In this document: positions 55,877 to 64,000 of the stretch, one piece after another | How the letters are laid out: each line of letters begins with the position of its first letter | Numbering within the stretch: position 1 is the first letter of the stretch | Assembly (NCBI GenBank): GCA_963807235.1 | Contig: CAWEBF010000014.1 | Coordinates: 51,972 to 115,971 of the forward strand | From: CAWEBF01 sp963807235 | GTDB taxonomy: Bacteria > Acidobacteriota > Vicinamibacteria > Vicinamibacterales > UBA2999 | Reading direction: 5' to 3' | Length of the DNA: 64,000 nt | Program-made: the position numbers and the translations under genes | Notes under the pieces: model-generated | Told to the model about the DNA's origin: nothing | The model's input: the letters and a program-made list of their open reading frames with translations, nothing else | Databases searched by the model: none

Positions 55877-58579
55877 TCATTCGTATCGCAACGTTACCGT
55901 TGGATCGGCGCTGGTCGCTGGCCGGGCGGCCAGCACGCCGGCCGCGAGCGCCACGCCGAGCACGAACAGCGCGGCGCCGCCGAGTCCGATCGGATCGGCG
56001 GGGCTGACGCCGAACAGGACGCTCGACAGAATGCTCGAGATGGCGCTTGCCCCCACGACGCCGATTGCCGCGCCGACGACCACCGGGCGCATGGTTTGGC
56101 GAAGGACCAGGCCGAGCACGCTCCACGCCGTCGCCCCCAACGCCAGGCGAACGCCGATCTCCCGATAGCGGCCGGTGACGGCATAGGACACGACGCCGTA
56201 GATGCCGACCGAGGCCAGCAGCAGCGCGAGCACGCCAAGTCCCCCGAAGAGGGTCGTCACCATGCCTGAAAGACCGCGCCACCACCCGAGGTTCCCCTCC
56301 AGGGGGAGCACGGGCACCACGAGCGACGGATCGAGTCTCCTCACAACCTGGCGGATGCTCGAGGCGGTCGCGCCAACGTCCATTCGGCTCTTGACGAGCA
56401 GCTTCGATGCTCCGCCCGGCTGATACACGTAATAAGGGTCGACCGCTCCAAGCACCGTCACCCGCGCATCCGCGGCCATGCCAACGATTTCAAGAGTGCG
56501 CTCCTGGGTGCCCTCCCCACCCTCTCTGAGTAGCAGCATCCGGCCGATCGGATCGCGTCCCGGCCACAAGTTGCGGGCCGTCGCCTCGCTGACGATGGCG
56601 GGACTCGTGCCGGCCTGGCGCCCGGCGGCCGCCACCCTCCCGGGGTCAGCGGCGGCGGCGACTTCCGCCTCCGTGAAAGTGCGGCCGCGGACCATCGGAA
56701 TCCCGAGCAACGAGAAAAAGTCCGGCGTCACGAAGTTGACCTCGGCGGTCCGAAATCCGTTCTCGCGTTCACCAGGGAGGCGGATCGGCACCGCCGCGTT
56801 GTCATTGGCCAGCGGCGCTCGCATCGCGTAGGCCACTGCCTCGACGCCGGGCAGCGCGCCGACGTCGGCGATCAGGCGCTCCCGAAGCGCCTCGGACGCC
56901 TCGGAACTGTAGCCCTCGAACGCGGATTCCAGCGAAGCGTAGACGATGTTCCTGGACTGGAAACTAGGGTCGATCGTGTAGGTAGCCTGCAACCCGCGCA
57001 GCAGGAGTCCAGCCGCGATCATCAACATCATGCACAGCGCGACCTCCACGCCGACCAGGGTCCCGCGCAGCCTCGCGCCGCGGCGGCTCACGGCTCCGGC
57101 CGAGTCCTGCTTCATCACGGCGTGTAGATCGGGTTTGGAGACGTGCCACGCCGGTGCGAGGCCGAACAGGAGTCCCGTTCCGAGCGTCAGCGCCATGGCG
57201 AACCCGAGCACCTGCGCGTCGGGGCTCACGTCCACGGTGAACGTCAGCGACTGCTCGGGAGACAGCATCGGTATCGCGAGTGCGACGAGCGCCTGAATCG
57301 ACCAGAGCGCCACCATTGACCCGATCACGCCGCCCACAACCGCCAGCAGCAGGCTTTCGGCCACCAGTTGACGTACCACTCGCGCGCGGCTCGCGCCAAG
57401 CGACGCGCGTATCCCAATCTCCTGGCTCCGCGCCGTTCCGCGCGCGAGCAGCAGGTTGGCGACGTTGGCGCACGCGATCAGCAGGATGAAGCCGAACGCG
57501 GTCATCAGGACGGCGGCGGCTCCTGTTGCGCTGTCGCGAAGCTGGCGCGGCAACGCCGGCTTTGCGCGTCCGATCGTCAGCCTGGTCGACCGGCCGGGCC
57601 GCACCTGGTCGAGCTGCGCCGCGATGACCTCGAGCTCGGCCCGCACTTGCGCGAGGCCAACCGCGTCGCGCCGGCGGCCGAGCAGGGTCAGCCAGGGAAG
57701 CTGGTCCTCGTAGCGCGGATCGTTCGACGTGAGCCGTCGGCCGACGCTGAGCGGCGCGAAGAAACCGCCACCGAGAAAGGGGGAGCCATTATAGGTGCCT
57801 TCGGCCGCCACGCCGGCGACCGTGACTGCCTGCCGGTTCATTTCAATCGTGCGGCCCACAATCCCCGGTTCCGCCTCGAACACGGTACGCCACAGGTCGT
57901 GAGTGAGCACCACGACAAGGTCCGCGCCAGGCTCGCAATCGCGCGCGGCGAGCGCGCGGCCGAGCGCCGGGGGCTGCTGCAACACGGTGAAGTAGTTACA
58001 GCTGACCAGCATGCCGAGAATCGTCCGCGGCGCATCGCCACCGAGCGTCGTTTCCCCTCTCACGTTGCCATAAGCCGCCAGTCCGGAGAGCGTCTTGGCG
58101 CGGTCGCGATAGTCCACGTACTCGGACGTGGAGAAGGTCTCCTCTCCGGTGACAGCAGGCACCCCCTGCACCGCCTGGGAGATCGACACGAGCTCGTGCG
58201 CGCCGGCAGCGGGCAGCTCGCGAAACAGCACGGCGTTGACGACGGTGAAGATGCCGGTGTTGACTCCGATGCCGAGGGCGAGCGTCGCCACCGCAACCGC
58301 GGTAAACGCCGGGCTGCGGCGAAGCGTCCGGAGACCGTAGCGAACATCCTGCGACCAGGTGGCCCACGAGCCGAGCCAGACTTCGCGGGCATCCTCGCTT
58401 GCCAGGAGAACATTGCCGATCGCTCGCCGGCTGGCGGCGGCCGCTTGCGGCGGCGTCAGGCCGTCTTGTTCCAGATCGGCGGCGAGGAGCGCGCGGTGGG
58501 CCTCGATTTCCTCGCGCAGTTCCGCCTCGTGTCGCGATTGCCGAAACAGGTAGGCCAACCGGCGAAGCCAGGTCCCCAT
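55877..58579 (-). CDS. ADOP-family ABC permease (MacB/FtsX-like, duplicated)
   Basis: 900 aa. An N-terminal ADOP lead (MGTWLRRLAYLFRQSRHEAE) of about 80 residues, then DVRYGLRTLRRSPAFTAVAV, a MacB-type periplasmic core (about 110-320), FtsX helices with NVANLLLARGTARSQEIGIR then ASLGASRARVVRQL, a second core (about 530-720) and a second FtsX domain (SYAVTGRYREIGVRLALGAT). It has no ATPase domain, and none is adjacent. Acidobacterial duplicated orphan permeases of this kind are diagnostic of that phylum and usually pair with a PadR regulator, as here (17 bp upstream). Start ATG 58579 with AAGGA. Confidence 0.92.
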   Translation of the reverse strand: MGTWLRRLAYLFRQSRHEAELREEIEAHRALLAADLEQDGLTPPQAAAASRRAIGNVLLASEDAREVWLGSWATWSQDVRYGLRTLRRSPAFTAVAVATLALGIGVNTGIFTVVNAVLFRELPAAGAHELVSISQAVQGVPAVTGEETFSTSEYVDYRDRAKTLSGLAAYGNVRGETTLGGDAPRTILGMLVSCNYFTVLQQPPALGRALAARDCEPGADLVVVLTHDLWRTVFEAEPGIVGRTIEMNRQAVTVAGVAAEGTYNGSPFLGGGFFAPLSVGRRLTSNDPRYEDQLPWLTLLGRRRDAVGLAQVRAELEVIAAQLDQVRPGRSTRLTIGRAKPALPRQLRDSATGAAAVLMTAFGFILLIACANVANLLLARGTARSQEIGIRASLGASRARVVRQLVAESLLLAVVGGVIGSMVALWSIQALVALAIPMLSPEQSLTFTVDVSPDAQVLGFAMALTLGTGLLFGLAPAWHVSKPDLHAVMKQDSAGAVSRRGARLRGTLVGVEVALCMMLMIAAGLLLRGLQATYTIDPSFQSRNIVYASLESAFEGYSSEASEALRERLIADVGALPGVEAVAYAMRAPLANDNAAVPIRLPGERENGFRTAEVNFVTPDFFSLLGIPMVRGRTFTEAEVAAAADPGRVAAAGRQAGTSPAIVSEATARNLWPGRDPIGRMLLLREGGEGTQERTLEIVGMAADARVTVLGAVDPYYVYQPGGASKLLVKSRMDVGATASSIRQVVRRLDPSLVVPVLPLEGNLGWWRGLSGMVTTLFGGLGVLALLLASVGIYGVVSYAVTGRYREIGVRLALGATAWSVLGLVLRQTMRPVVVGAAIGVVGASAISSILSSVLFGVSPADPIGLGGAALFVLGVALAAGVLAARPATSADPTVTLRYE

Positions 58580-58596
58580 AGCGATCCTTCCTGGTC

Positions 58597-58931
58597 CTAG
58601 GTGGCCTCCAGCACGTGCTGGATCGCCCGAACCATGCGCTCGAACTCCGCGCGTTCACCGGCAAGCTGCTTCCGGCCGGCAGGCGTCAGCCGTAGTACCG
58701 CGCTCGCCGATTGGCCTCGGAGAGGCCCCATTCCGCCTTTGCCCAGCCGTTCAACAGCAGCCGCTGGAGCGCTGGATAGAGCGCGCTTTCGCCGACGTGC
58801 AGCACGTCTCTGGAGGACGCTCGAAGGTGTTCGACGATCGCGTACCCGTGCTTGGGCCCTGACACGAGACTCTTCAGGATCAGCAACTCCAGGGTGCCAG
58901 GCAGCAGATCGGGTGTATTCGTGAGACCCAT
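58597..58931 (-). pseudogene. PadR-family transcriptional regulator, one frameshift
   Basis: About 111 aa winged helix: LLPGTLELLILKSLVSGPKH then GYAIVEHL, ALYPALQRLLLNGWAKAEWG, ARYYG, then after a 1-bp shift near 58692, LTPAGRKQLAGERAEFERMV and the end IQHVLEAT. The RYYxLTxxGxxxL block shows that the shift is a small indel in an otherwise complete PadR. It represses genes with PadR operators, probably itself and the ADOP gene 17 bp downstream. Confidence 0.8.
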
Positions 58932-59000
58932 CAGTCGATGATGGGACTATATCGCGTCGAATGGGATCACCGCAAGCCCCCTCAGTTACTGATGGGTCTC
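58923..59000. promoter_or_regulatory. 13-bp inverted repeat pair over the PadR start region
   Basis: GAGACCCATCAGT (58923-58935) is the exact reverse complement of ACTGATGGGTCTC (58988-59000), with 52 bp between. The left arm includes the PadR start codon. A TATATC that could serve as a -10 lies between them. Candidate autoregulatory operator for PadR and for the divergent gene at 59029. Confidence 0.45.
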
Positions 59001-59028
59001 GCGCACGCGATCCGGCGACAATACGCCC

Positions 59029-59832
59029 GTGGTCGGACGGACCGGGCTTTTCGTCGCGCTCGTCGCGCTGGGCTTCGCCGCCAGCCTGCAGGCGCAGTTC
59101 GGACGAGGTTTCGGAAGCGTCCGCGTGGCCACCGCGCGGGACTTCGACGGCCGCTTTCACTTCTGCCGCCTGGTCTATCGCGGCGGACGCGGGGGCGGTG
59201 GCAGCTGGCAGACGGATTTTCCACGCGCCGACATCAACATGTCGATCCGGTTGTCGGAGCTGACCAAGACGAAGGTCAGCTTCGCCGCTGGCTACCCCAA
59301 TCACCTGCTCGTGCGTCCGACCGACGACACTCTGTTCCAGTGTCCGTTCCTGATCATGGCGGCTCCGGGCAGCGCCTCGCTCGACGAGCGGGACGCCGCC
59401 AGGCTGCGCGAGTACCTGCTGAAGGGCGGGTTCATCTGGGCCGACGACTTCTGGGGCAGCTTTCAATGGGACCAGTGGGTCGTCCAGCTCCAGAAGGTGC
59501 TGCCGTCTGAGCAGTACGACGTGGTGGACATCCCGCTCGATCATCCGATGCTGCGGTCGCAGTTCGTGGTCACGGAGATCCCGCAGATTCCGAACATCGG
59601 GTTCTTCATCCGCTCCGGCGGGGGCACCTCGGAACAAGGCGCCGACAGCGCCGTGCCGCACGCGCGCATCGTCTCGGATCGCGCCGGCCGCGTGATGATG
59701 CTGATGACCCACAACACGGACATCTCGGACTCGTGGGAACGCGAGGGCGACGATCCCACCTACTTCTACACGTTCGGCGCGCGGGGTTACGCCTTCGGGA
59801 TCAACGTGCTGTTGTATGCGATGACGCATTAG
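59029..59832 (+). CDS. Secreted DUF4159 protein
   Basis: 267 aa. Signal peptide (LFVALVALGFAASLQAQF), then the DUF4159 domain: FHFCRLVYRG, WQTDFPRADINMSIRLSEL, FIMAAPG-type LIMAAPGSASLDERDAARLR then EYLLKGGFIWADDFWG, and FYTFGARGYAFGINVLLYAM. The fold resembles glutamine-amidotransferase-like domains without known activity. Starts at GTG 59029, divergent from padR. Confidence 0.85.
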   Translation: MVGRTGLFVALVALGFAASLQAQFGRGFGSVRVATARDFDGRFHFCRLVYRGGRGGGGSWQTDFPRADINMSIRLSELTKTKVSFAAGYPNHLLVRPTDDTLFQCPFLIMAAPGSASLDERDAARLREYLLKGGFIWADDFWGSFQWDQWVVQLQKVLPSEQYDVVDIPLDHPMLRSQFVVTEIPQIPNIGFFIRSGGGTSEQGADSAVPHARIVSDRAGRVMMLMTHNTDISDSWEREGDDPTYFYTFGARGYAFGINVLLYAMTH

Positions 59833-59848
59833 GGGCGGACTGTCGGCG

Positions 59849-59883
59849 GTAGTTCGTAGTTCGTAGTTCGTAGTTGGTAGTTA
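59849..59883. repeat. Heptamer tandem repeat
   Basis: Five head-to-tail copies of GTAGTTC (the last two end in G and A) between the DUF4159 and tannase genes, 31 bp before the latter. A simple repeat, possibly slippage-prone, in the upstream region of the tannase gene. Confidence 0.9.
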
Positions 59884-59913
59884 CGCGATCCTCAAACGTA
59901 TACTGCGCCCAGC

Positions 59914-61506
59914 ATGAACATCGACACAGTCTCGACGCGGCGGCTGGTAGGGCGACTTGCGGTCGTGCCTTTTTGCGCGTGTGCTGCGCTCGCGGCCTGC
60001 AATCGGGCACCGGCCAACGACGCCGCTGCGCGCGCGAGCACGCCAGCATCGTGCGAAAGCCTTGCGGCCCTCGCGCTGCCGGACACGAAGATCACGAATG
60101 TCCAGCGCGTCGAGGCCGGTGCATTTGTCGCGCCTCCGATGCCCCCGGGGCCGCCCATATCGGTTGACTACAGCACCCTGCCTGCGTTCTGCCGCGTGTC
60201 GGCAACCGCCGCGCCGACGCCCGACTCCGCGATCAAGTTCGAGGTGTGGCTGCCCGTCGCAGGGTGGAACGGCAAGTTCGTTGCGGTCGGGAACGGTGGT
60301 TTCGCCGGCATCATTTTCTACTTCGACATGGCCGAGCCGCTGCGGCGCGGCTATGCGGTGACGGGCAGCGACACCGGTCACGAAGGCGACTTCGCCGACG
60401 CCAGCTTCGCCGTCGGGCACCCCGAAAAGCTCGTGGACTTCGCGTGGCGCGCGGTGCACGAGACGACGGTGAAATCGAAGGCGATCGTCACGGCGTTGTA
60501 CTCGAAGCCCGCGCGTCGCTCCTATTGGCTGGGCTGCTCGACCGGAGGACGGCAGGGGCTCAAGGCGGCGCAGCGTTTCCCCGATGACTTCGACGGCATC
60601 TCCGCTGGTGCACCCGCGAACAACTGGGTTCCGCTGATGTCGTACGGAGCGAAGGTGCAGCAGCTCGTCACCGACCCCAAGGGCGGGCTGGCTCCGCCGC
60701 AGCTGACACTGCTCATGGAGGCCGCGATTGCGGCGTGCGACGCCCGCGACGGCGTCACCGATCGCGTCGTGGAGGATCCGCGAAGCTGCACATTCGATCC
60801 CGGGACGCTGGCGTGCACGGCTGGCAAGTCGTCGGGATGCCTGACGCCCAGCCAGGTGGAGACCGCGCGCTCGCTCTATGCGGGCGTCGTCAATCCGCGT
60901 ACCGGTGAAAAGATCTTTCCTGGACCCGGGCCCGGAGGCGAGCTCCAATGGGCCGCCTACGCACCAGGGGTATTCCCCATCGCGGCGAACTACTGGCGCG
61001 ATCAGGTCACCGGCGATCCCAACTGGACCCCCGCGATGCTCGACCTCGACAAGGATCTGGCACGAGCGAGATCGCTGGACACCGCACAAGTCACGGCGAC
61101 CGATCCGAACCTCTCCGCCTTCGTCGCACGCCAGGGGAAGCTGCTGCTCTGGCACGGCTGGACGGACGGATTGATCCCGGCGCAGAACACCATCGACTAC
61201 TACGAGAGCGTGCTGACGACGACCGGCGCCGAGCAGGTCAAGGACTCCGTGCGGCTCTTCATGGCGCCCGGCGTCGATCACTGCTCCGGCGGCGAAGGCA
61301 CGTTCATGATCGATGCGCTCGGCGCGATCGACACGTGGGTCGAGAGCGGGAAGGCGCCCGAACAGCTCGTCGCCAGCCGTCCGCTCGCAGCCGGCGCCAG
61401 GCGCACGAGGCCGCTCTGCCCCTATCCGCAGATCGCGCGCTATCGCGGCCAGGGCAGCACGGACGAGGCGAGCAACTTCGCCTGCGTGCCGCCGTCGCAA
61501 CGCTGA
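59914..61506 (+). CDS. Tannase/feruloyl-esterase family protein, exported lipoprotein
   Basis: 530 aa. N-terminal signal VVPFCACAALAACNRAPAND with a probable lipobox Cys. Alpha/beta hydrolase of the tannase family: LPAFCRVSATAAPTPDSAIK then FEVWLP, WNGKFVAVGNGGFAG, YAVTGSDTGHEGDF, nucleophile in YWLGCSTGGRQGLKAAQRFP, the lid with paired Cys (CTFDPGTLAC), LLLWHGWTDGLIPAQNTIDY (Asp) and APGVDHCSGGEG (His). It hydrolyses ester bonds of phenolic acids or related compounds; the substrate is not determined. Confidence 0.9.
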   Translation: MNIDTVSTRRLVGRLAVVPFCACAALAACNRAPANDAAARASTPASCESLAALALPDTKITNVQRVEAGAFVAPPMPPGPPISVDYSTLPAFCRVSATAAPTPDSAIKFEVWLPVAGWNGKFVAVGNGGFAGIIFYFDMAEPLRRGYAVTGSDTGHEGDFADASFAVGHPEKLVDFAWRAVHETTVKSKAIVTALYSKPARRSYWLGCSTGGRQGLKAAQRFPDDFDGISAGAPANNWVPLMSYGAKVQQLVTDPKGGLAPPQLTLLMEAAIAACDARDGVTDRVVEDPRSCTFDPGTLACTAGKSSGCLTPSQVETARSLYAGVVNPRTGEKIFPGPGPGGELQWAAYAPGVFPIAANYWRDQVTGDPNWTPAMLDLDKDLARARSLDTAQVTATDPNLSAFVARQGKLLLWHGWTDGLIPAQNTIDYYESVLTTTGAEQVKDSVRLFMAPGVDHCSGGEGTFMIDALGAIDTWVESGKAPEQLVASRPLAAGARRTRPLCPYPQIARYRGQGSTDEASNFACVPPSQR

Positions 61507-61522
61507 ATCGCGACGCGGCGCA

Positions 61523-62408
61523 TCAGCTGCTCGGCGCGCATGTAAACCGCGCGAACGTTCCAGGCTGCCCTTTCCCGCCGCCTTCACCGGCAACGAAGAC
61601 GGTGTTGTCTGACCCGAGCGCGACGCCCTCGCCTTGTGGCTCCTTCAGCGATGCAAGGTCGATGCGGTTCGCCACGCGCCATTGACCGGTGAGCAGGTCG
61701 GACGCTCGATAGAACGACAAGCTGGACCGCGTTCGCAATACCACCCACTGGCCGTCTGGCGAGACGGATCCGTCGGTGATACGCGACTCCGCGCCGGACT
61801 TCGTCGAAACAGCGGCACCGACACGCTCGAGCCGCATGCGTCCACCGGCCTGAAGCTGCGCCGGAAACCTGTAGATCGCAACGGGACCCTTTTCGCCTTT
61901 CGTCACAACGTGAATCCGGCCGTCACCGGCGATGAGCAGGGCTTCGGCGTCCTGAGGCCCATCCGGGTACGTCGCATGAAAGACATCTGCGACTGGCGCC
62001 GATTCGCCACCGCCCTCAGGTTCCGGGAAACGATAGATGGTGATGTGGGTGCGCTTGCCGTTGTTGTCGCCAATGTCCGCGATGTGGAGACATGAAGCCG
62101 ACCCGCACGGCCCTACCGCGATCGCCTCCCAGTCCTCCACGGTGGCTCCCGTGACTCGAACGCGACCGGTGACGGACCCTCGAGCATCGAGAGCGAACAA
62201 GAGCGGCGCGCCCGAATCGTTGTGCGACCACAGGCGGCCGGGAACACGCCGGCTGACTGCGAGGCCACTGGCTTCCGACAGTCCGGGAAGCCGTACCGAG
62301 TGAACCCGTGGGCCTGCATTCCGCCGCGGGCTGTTGCCCGGCGCATGCCGGTCCTGCCGACATCAGCGCAATGATCGGAAGAAGAAGAATCCGAACCATT
62401 CGTCTCAT
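61523..62408 (-). pseudogene. Secreted propeller-like protein of unknown function, one frameshift
   Basis: About 295 aa. Signal peptide (RILLLPIIALMSAGPACAGQ). After a shift near 62290 the sequence continues LSEASGLAVSRRVPGRLWSH then NDSGAPLLFALDARG, VEDWEAIAVGPC, LHIADIGDNNGKRTHITIYR, DAEALLIAGDGRIHVVTKG. The HNDSG and DWEAI..G..LYI.DIGDN blocks match a secreted esterase/phytase-like propeller family. Ends at 61523, convergent with the tannase gene (16 bp). Confidence 0.7.
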
Positions 62409-62478
62409 GGCCTCCTACCTCAACCGTGCGAATGGCGTCGGTGTTGCTACAGAAAGACATAGTGCCGGGAGGTTGCCC

Positions 62479-63168
62479 GTGAGGATTCGACAGCTGCTAC
62501 TTCTGATTCTATGTCCTTGGGCACTCGCGGCTCAGGGGCTCGCCCGCCCACCTTCCGTCCTCCCTGCGTCTGGGACGACTGCGCTGATGACAAGCCTGAA
62601 GGGCGCGAGGCCGCACGCGCGGCACGTGTGGCGTGACACGGCTCCCATCAATGCCGACGGCACCGTGAACGCCTACATCGAGATCGCCAAGGGTGACCGG
62701 CGGAAGTGGGAGTTCGACATGAGCGCCAACGCCCGGGAAATCGATCGGGTCATGCCGGTTGAGGTCGGTGGATATCCGGTCAATTACGGCTTCGTGCCGC
62801 AAACCGTGTCGTATGACGGCGACCCGTTCGATGTGCTGGTACTGGGCCCGCCGCTGCCGGGCGGCCAGCTCGTGCGTGGCGTCATCGTGGGCGTGATGTT
62901 CATGGAAGACGAGAAGGGACTCGACTCGAAGGTGGTGCTGTCACGAATCGATGCCAGCCGGCGCCCGCTGGACGAACTCACATCCGCTGCGCGGCGAGAA
63001 ATCGGCGGGTACTTCGCGCGCTACAAGGAACATCAGGCTCAGGCTGGGGCATTCTCGAGAGTGCCGGGCTGGGGGTCAGTCGCGGAAGGCCTGGCATACG
63101 TCACGACGACGCACGCCTTTTATCGAGAGTGCCGACGCACTGGGGCCTCGTGCACAGTGGGAAAGTGA
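62479..63168 (+). CDS. ppa: Family I inorganic pyrophosphatase with a signal peptide
   Basis: About 229 aa. The GTG at 62479 has GGGAGG 6 bp upstream and gives a clear signal peptide (IRQLLLLILCPWALAAQGLA). The enzyme has NAYIEIAKGDRRKWEFD, NYGFVPQTVSYDGDPFDVLV (signature DGDPFD with metal-binding Asp) and KVVLSRID. The normal enzyme is cytoplasmic and hydrolyses PPi to 2 Pi; export here would place it in the periplasm. Longer in-frame starts exist but would run through the divergent gene's 5' end. Confidence 0.85.
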   Translation: MRIRQLLLLILCPWALAAQGLARPPSVLPASGTTALMTSLKGARPHARHVWRDTAPINADGTVNAYIEIAKGDRRKWEFDMSANAREIDRVMPVEVGGYPVNYGFVPQTVSYDGDPFDVLVLGPPLPGGQLVRGVIVGVMFMEDEKGLDSKVVLSRIDASRRPLDELTSAARREIGGYFARYKEHQAQAGAFSRVPGWGSVAEGLAYVTTTHAFYRECRRTGASCTVGK

Positions 63169-63169
63169 C

Positions 63170-63982
63170 CTATGCGACCGCCGTTCCGGCGTGCCGCTGC
63201 AGGAACGCCAGCGTTTTCTCGTTGAATGCCGCGACTTGCTCGTAAAGCGGTGCGTGCGCGCACCCTTCGAACACGAGGAGCTCGGAGTCGCGGATGCCGC
63301 TCTTCAGGGGATCCGCGAAACGCGACGTCAGCTGATCGTGGCGACCGACCGTGATCTGCGTCGGCGCGGTGATTCGCCCGAGATGAGCCTCCACGTCGTG
63401 AGCGAGAACGGCATCCGATTGCCGGATGAAATCGGGCACTGATTGCGGCGGCCGGCTGCGGACGAACGCCGCCAGCGACTCGATGTAATCCGGCTTGTCG
63501 GCATACAGCTCCGGCGTGAAGCACCACGGGAAGATCGCCCGAATGATCAGCTCCTGGACACCGATAGCCTTCGCCAGCATCTGCCAGCTCTCGACGACCG
63601 TGCGTTGAAAGGCGTCGCTTTTCGCCCAGGCGCCGTGCAGCGACAAGGACGCGACTTTGTCCGGGTACTTCGCCGCCAGCCACAGGCCTATCGCTCCACC
63701 GAGAGAAAGACCCGCGATATGAGCCTTCCCGATGCCTGCCGCCTGCATGAACGCGGCAACATCGTCGGCGAGCACCTCCGTCGTATACGCGCCGTCCGGC
63801 TTGTCGGATCCACCGGTGCCTCGGAGGTCGACCGAAATGCAGGTGAAGTGCTTCGCGTACTCCGCAACCTGAAACGCGTAGCAGGCGTGATCGGCGGCGA
63901 GGTACGGAATGAGCACGAGTGGCTCTCCCGCCCCTTGCTGCTCGTAATTCATCGTGATCTGGCCGGCGCGGATTGTCGGCAT
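63170..63982 (-). CDS. Alpha/beta-fold hydrolase
   Basis: 270 aa. Oxyanion region PLVLIPYLAADH (HG replaced), VDLRGTGGSDKPDGAYTTEV, nucleophile elbow IAGLSLGGAIGLWLAAKYPD, acid in TVGRHDQLTSRFAD and His in VFEGCAHAPLYEQ. Catalytic triad complete. Resembles 3-oxoadipate enol-lactonase-like esterases; the substrate is uncertain. Start ATG 63982; an ATG four codons upstream (63994) is possible. Convergent with the pyrophosphatase gene, 1 bp apart. Confidence 0.85.
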   Translation of the reverse strand: MPTIRAGQITMNYEQQGAGEPLVLIPYLAADHACYAFQVAEYAKHFTCISVDLRGTGGSDKPDGAYTTEVLADDVAAFMQAAGIGKAHIAGLSLGGAIGLWLAAKYPDKVASLSLHGAWAKSDAFQRTVVESWQMLAKAIGVQELIIRAIFPWCFTPELYADKPDYIESLAAFVRSRPPQSVPDFIRQSDAVLAHDVEAHLGRITAPTQITVGRHDQLTSRFADPLKSGIRDSELLVFEGCAHAPLYEQVAAFNEKTLAFLQRHAGTAVA

Positions 63983-64000
63983 GTTCAACCTCACTGCTCT

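Overview
The window is GC-rich bacterial chromosomal DNA, by eye about two thirds G+C. The gene content points to an acidobacterium. It holds an ADOP-type orphan permease next to a PadR regulator, a large Oar-like TonB receptor with a carboxypeptidase-regulatory N-terminus, DUF1592/DUF1552 secreted proteins, a CRTAC1/ASPIC protein fragment, DUF5916 and DUF4159 proteins, and many small c-type cytochromes. Vicinamibacteria would fit, but that is inference. No rRNA, tRNA or CRISPR array was seen. Roughly twenty genes carry one or more frameshifts, clustered in patches, while long genes elsewhere (kdpA, kdpB, DUF5916, ADOP) are clean. The breaks therefore look more like local sequence or assembly errors than decay; the IS110 copy and the HEPN gene are the likeliest true pseudogenes.

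Layout. 0-11 kb is a potassium locus: a frameshifted kup, a helical-bundle protein, a kdpD C-terminal-half kinase plus kdpE, an opposing kdpF-A-C-B operon (order A-C-B), and a separate KdpD N-terminal half. A shared CATAA-N7-GTAAAG motif lies at both control regions. 11-14 kb has a zinc-ribbon membrane protein, an MFS exporter and hypotheticals. 14.1-16.0 kb is a lower-GC island with orphan genes, a 27-bp inverted repeat pair, an attC-like site and a broken HEPN gene, abutting a truncated PD40 protein.

16.3-26.6 kb is a long, tightly packed leftward operon: DUF1592, DUF1552, ankyrin protein, two cytochromes c, an orphan TAXI binding protein, histidine kinase, response regulator. 26.6-29 kb has a CRTAC1 fragment cut by a degenerate IS110 element. 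29.3-35 kb has the TonB receptor and an NHL / VOC / sulfatase-modifying-factor-fold operon. 35-41 kb is a copper or heavy-metal locus: a CorE-like sigma factor with a Cys-rich tail, a 50-residue 12-Cys metallothionein not previously called, a P1B ATPase with YHS and metal-binding N-terminus, a cupin, a cytochrome, a small exported His-rich protein and an Lgt homologue.

41-64 kb is mixed: DUF5916, two convergent paralogous glycine-zipper lipoproteins, a PRC-barrel protein, PQQ-propeller proteins, a YdbS/YdbT-like PH pair, PPK2, a DUF1080 / diheme cytochrome / PQQ-dehydrogenase operon, an epimerase, a RodZ-like repeat protein, PadR/ADOP, DUF4159, a tannase-family esterase, an exported pyrophosphatase and an alpha/beta hydrolase.
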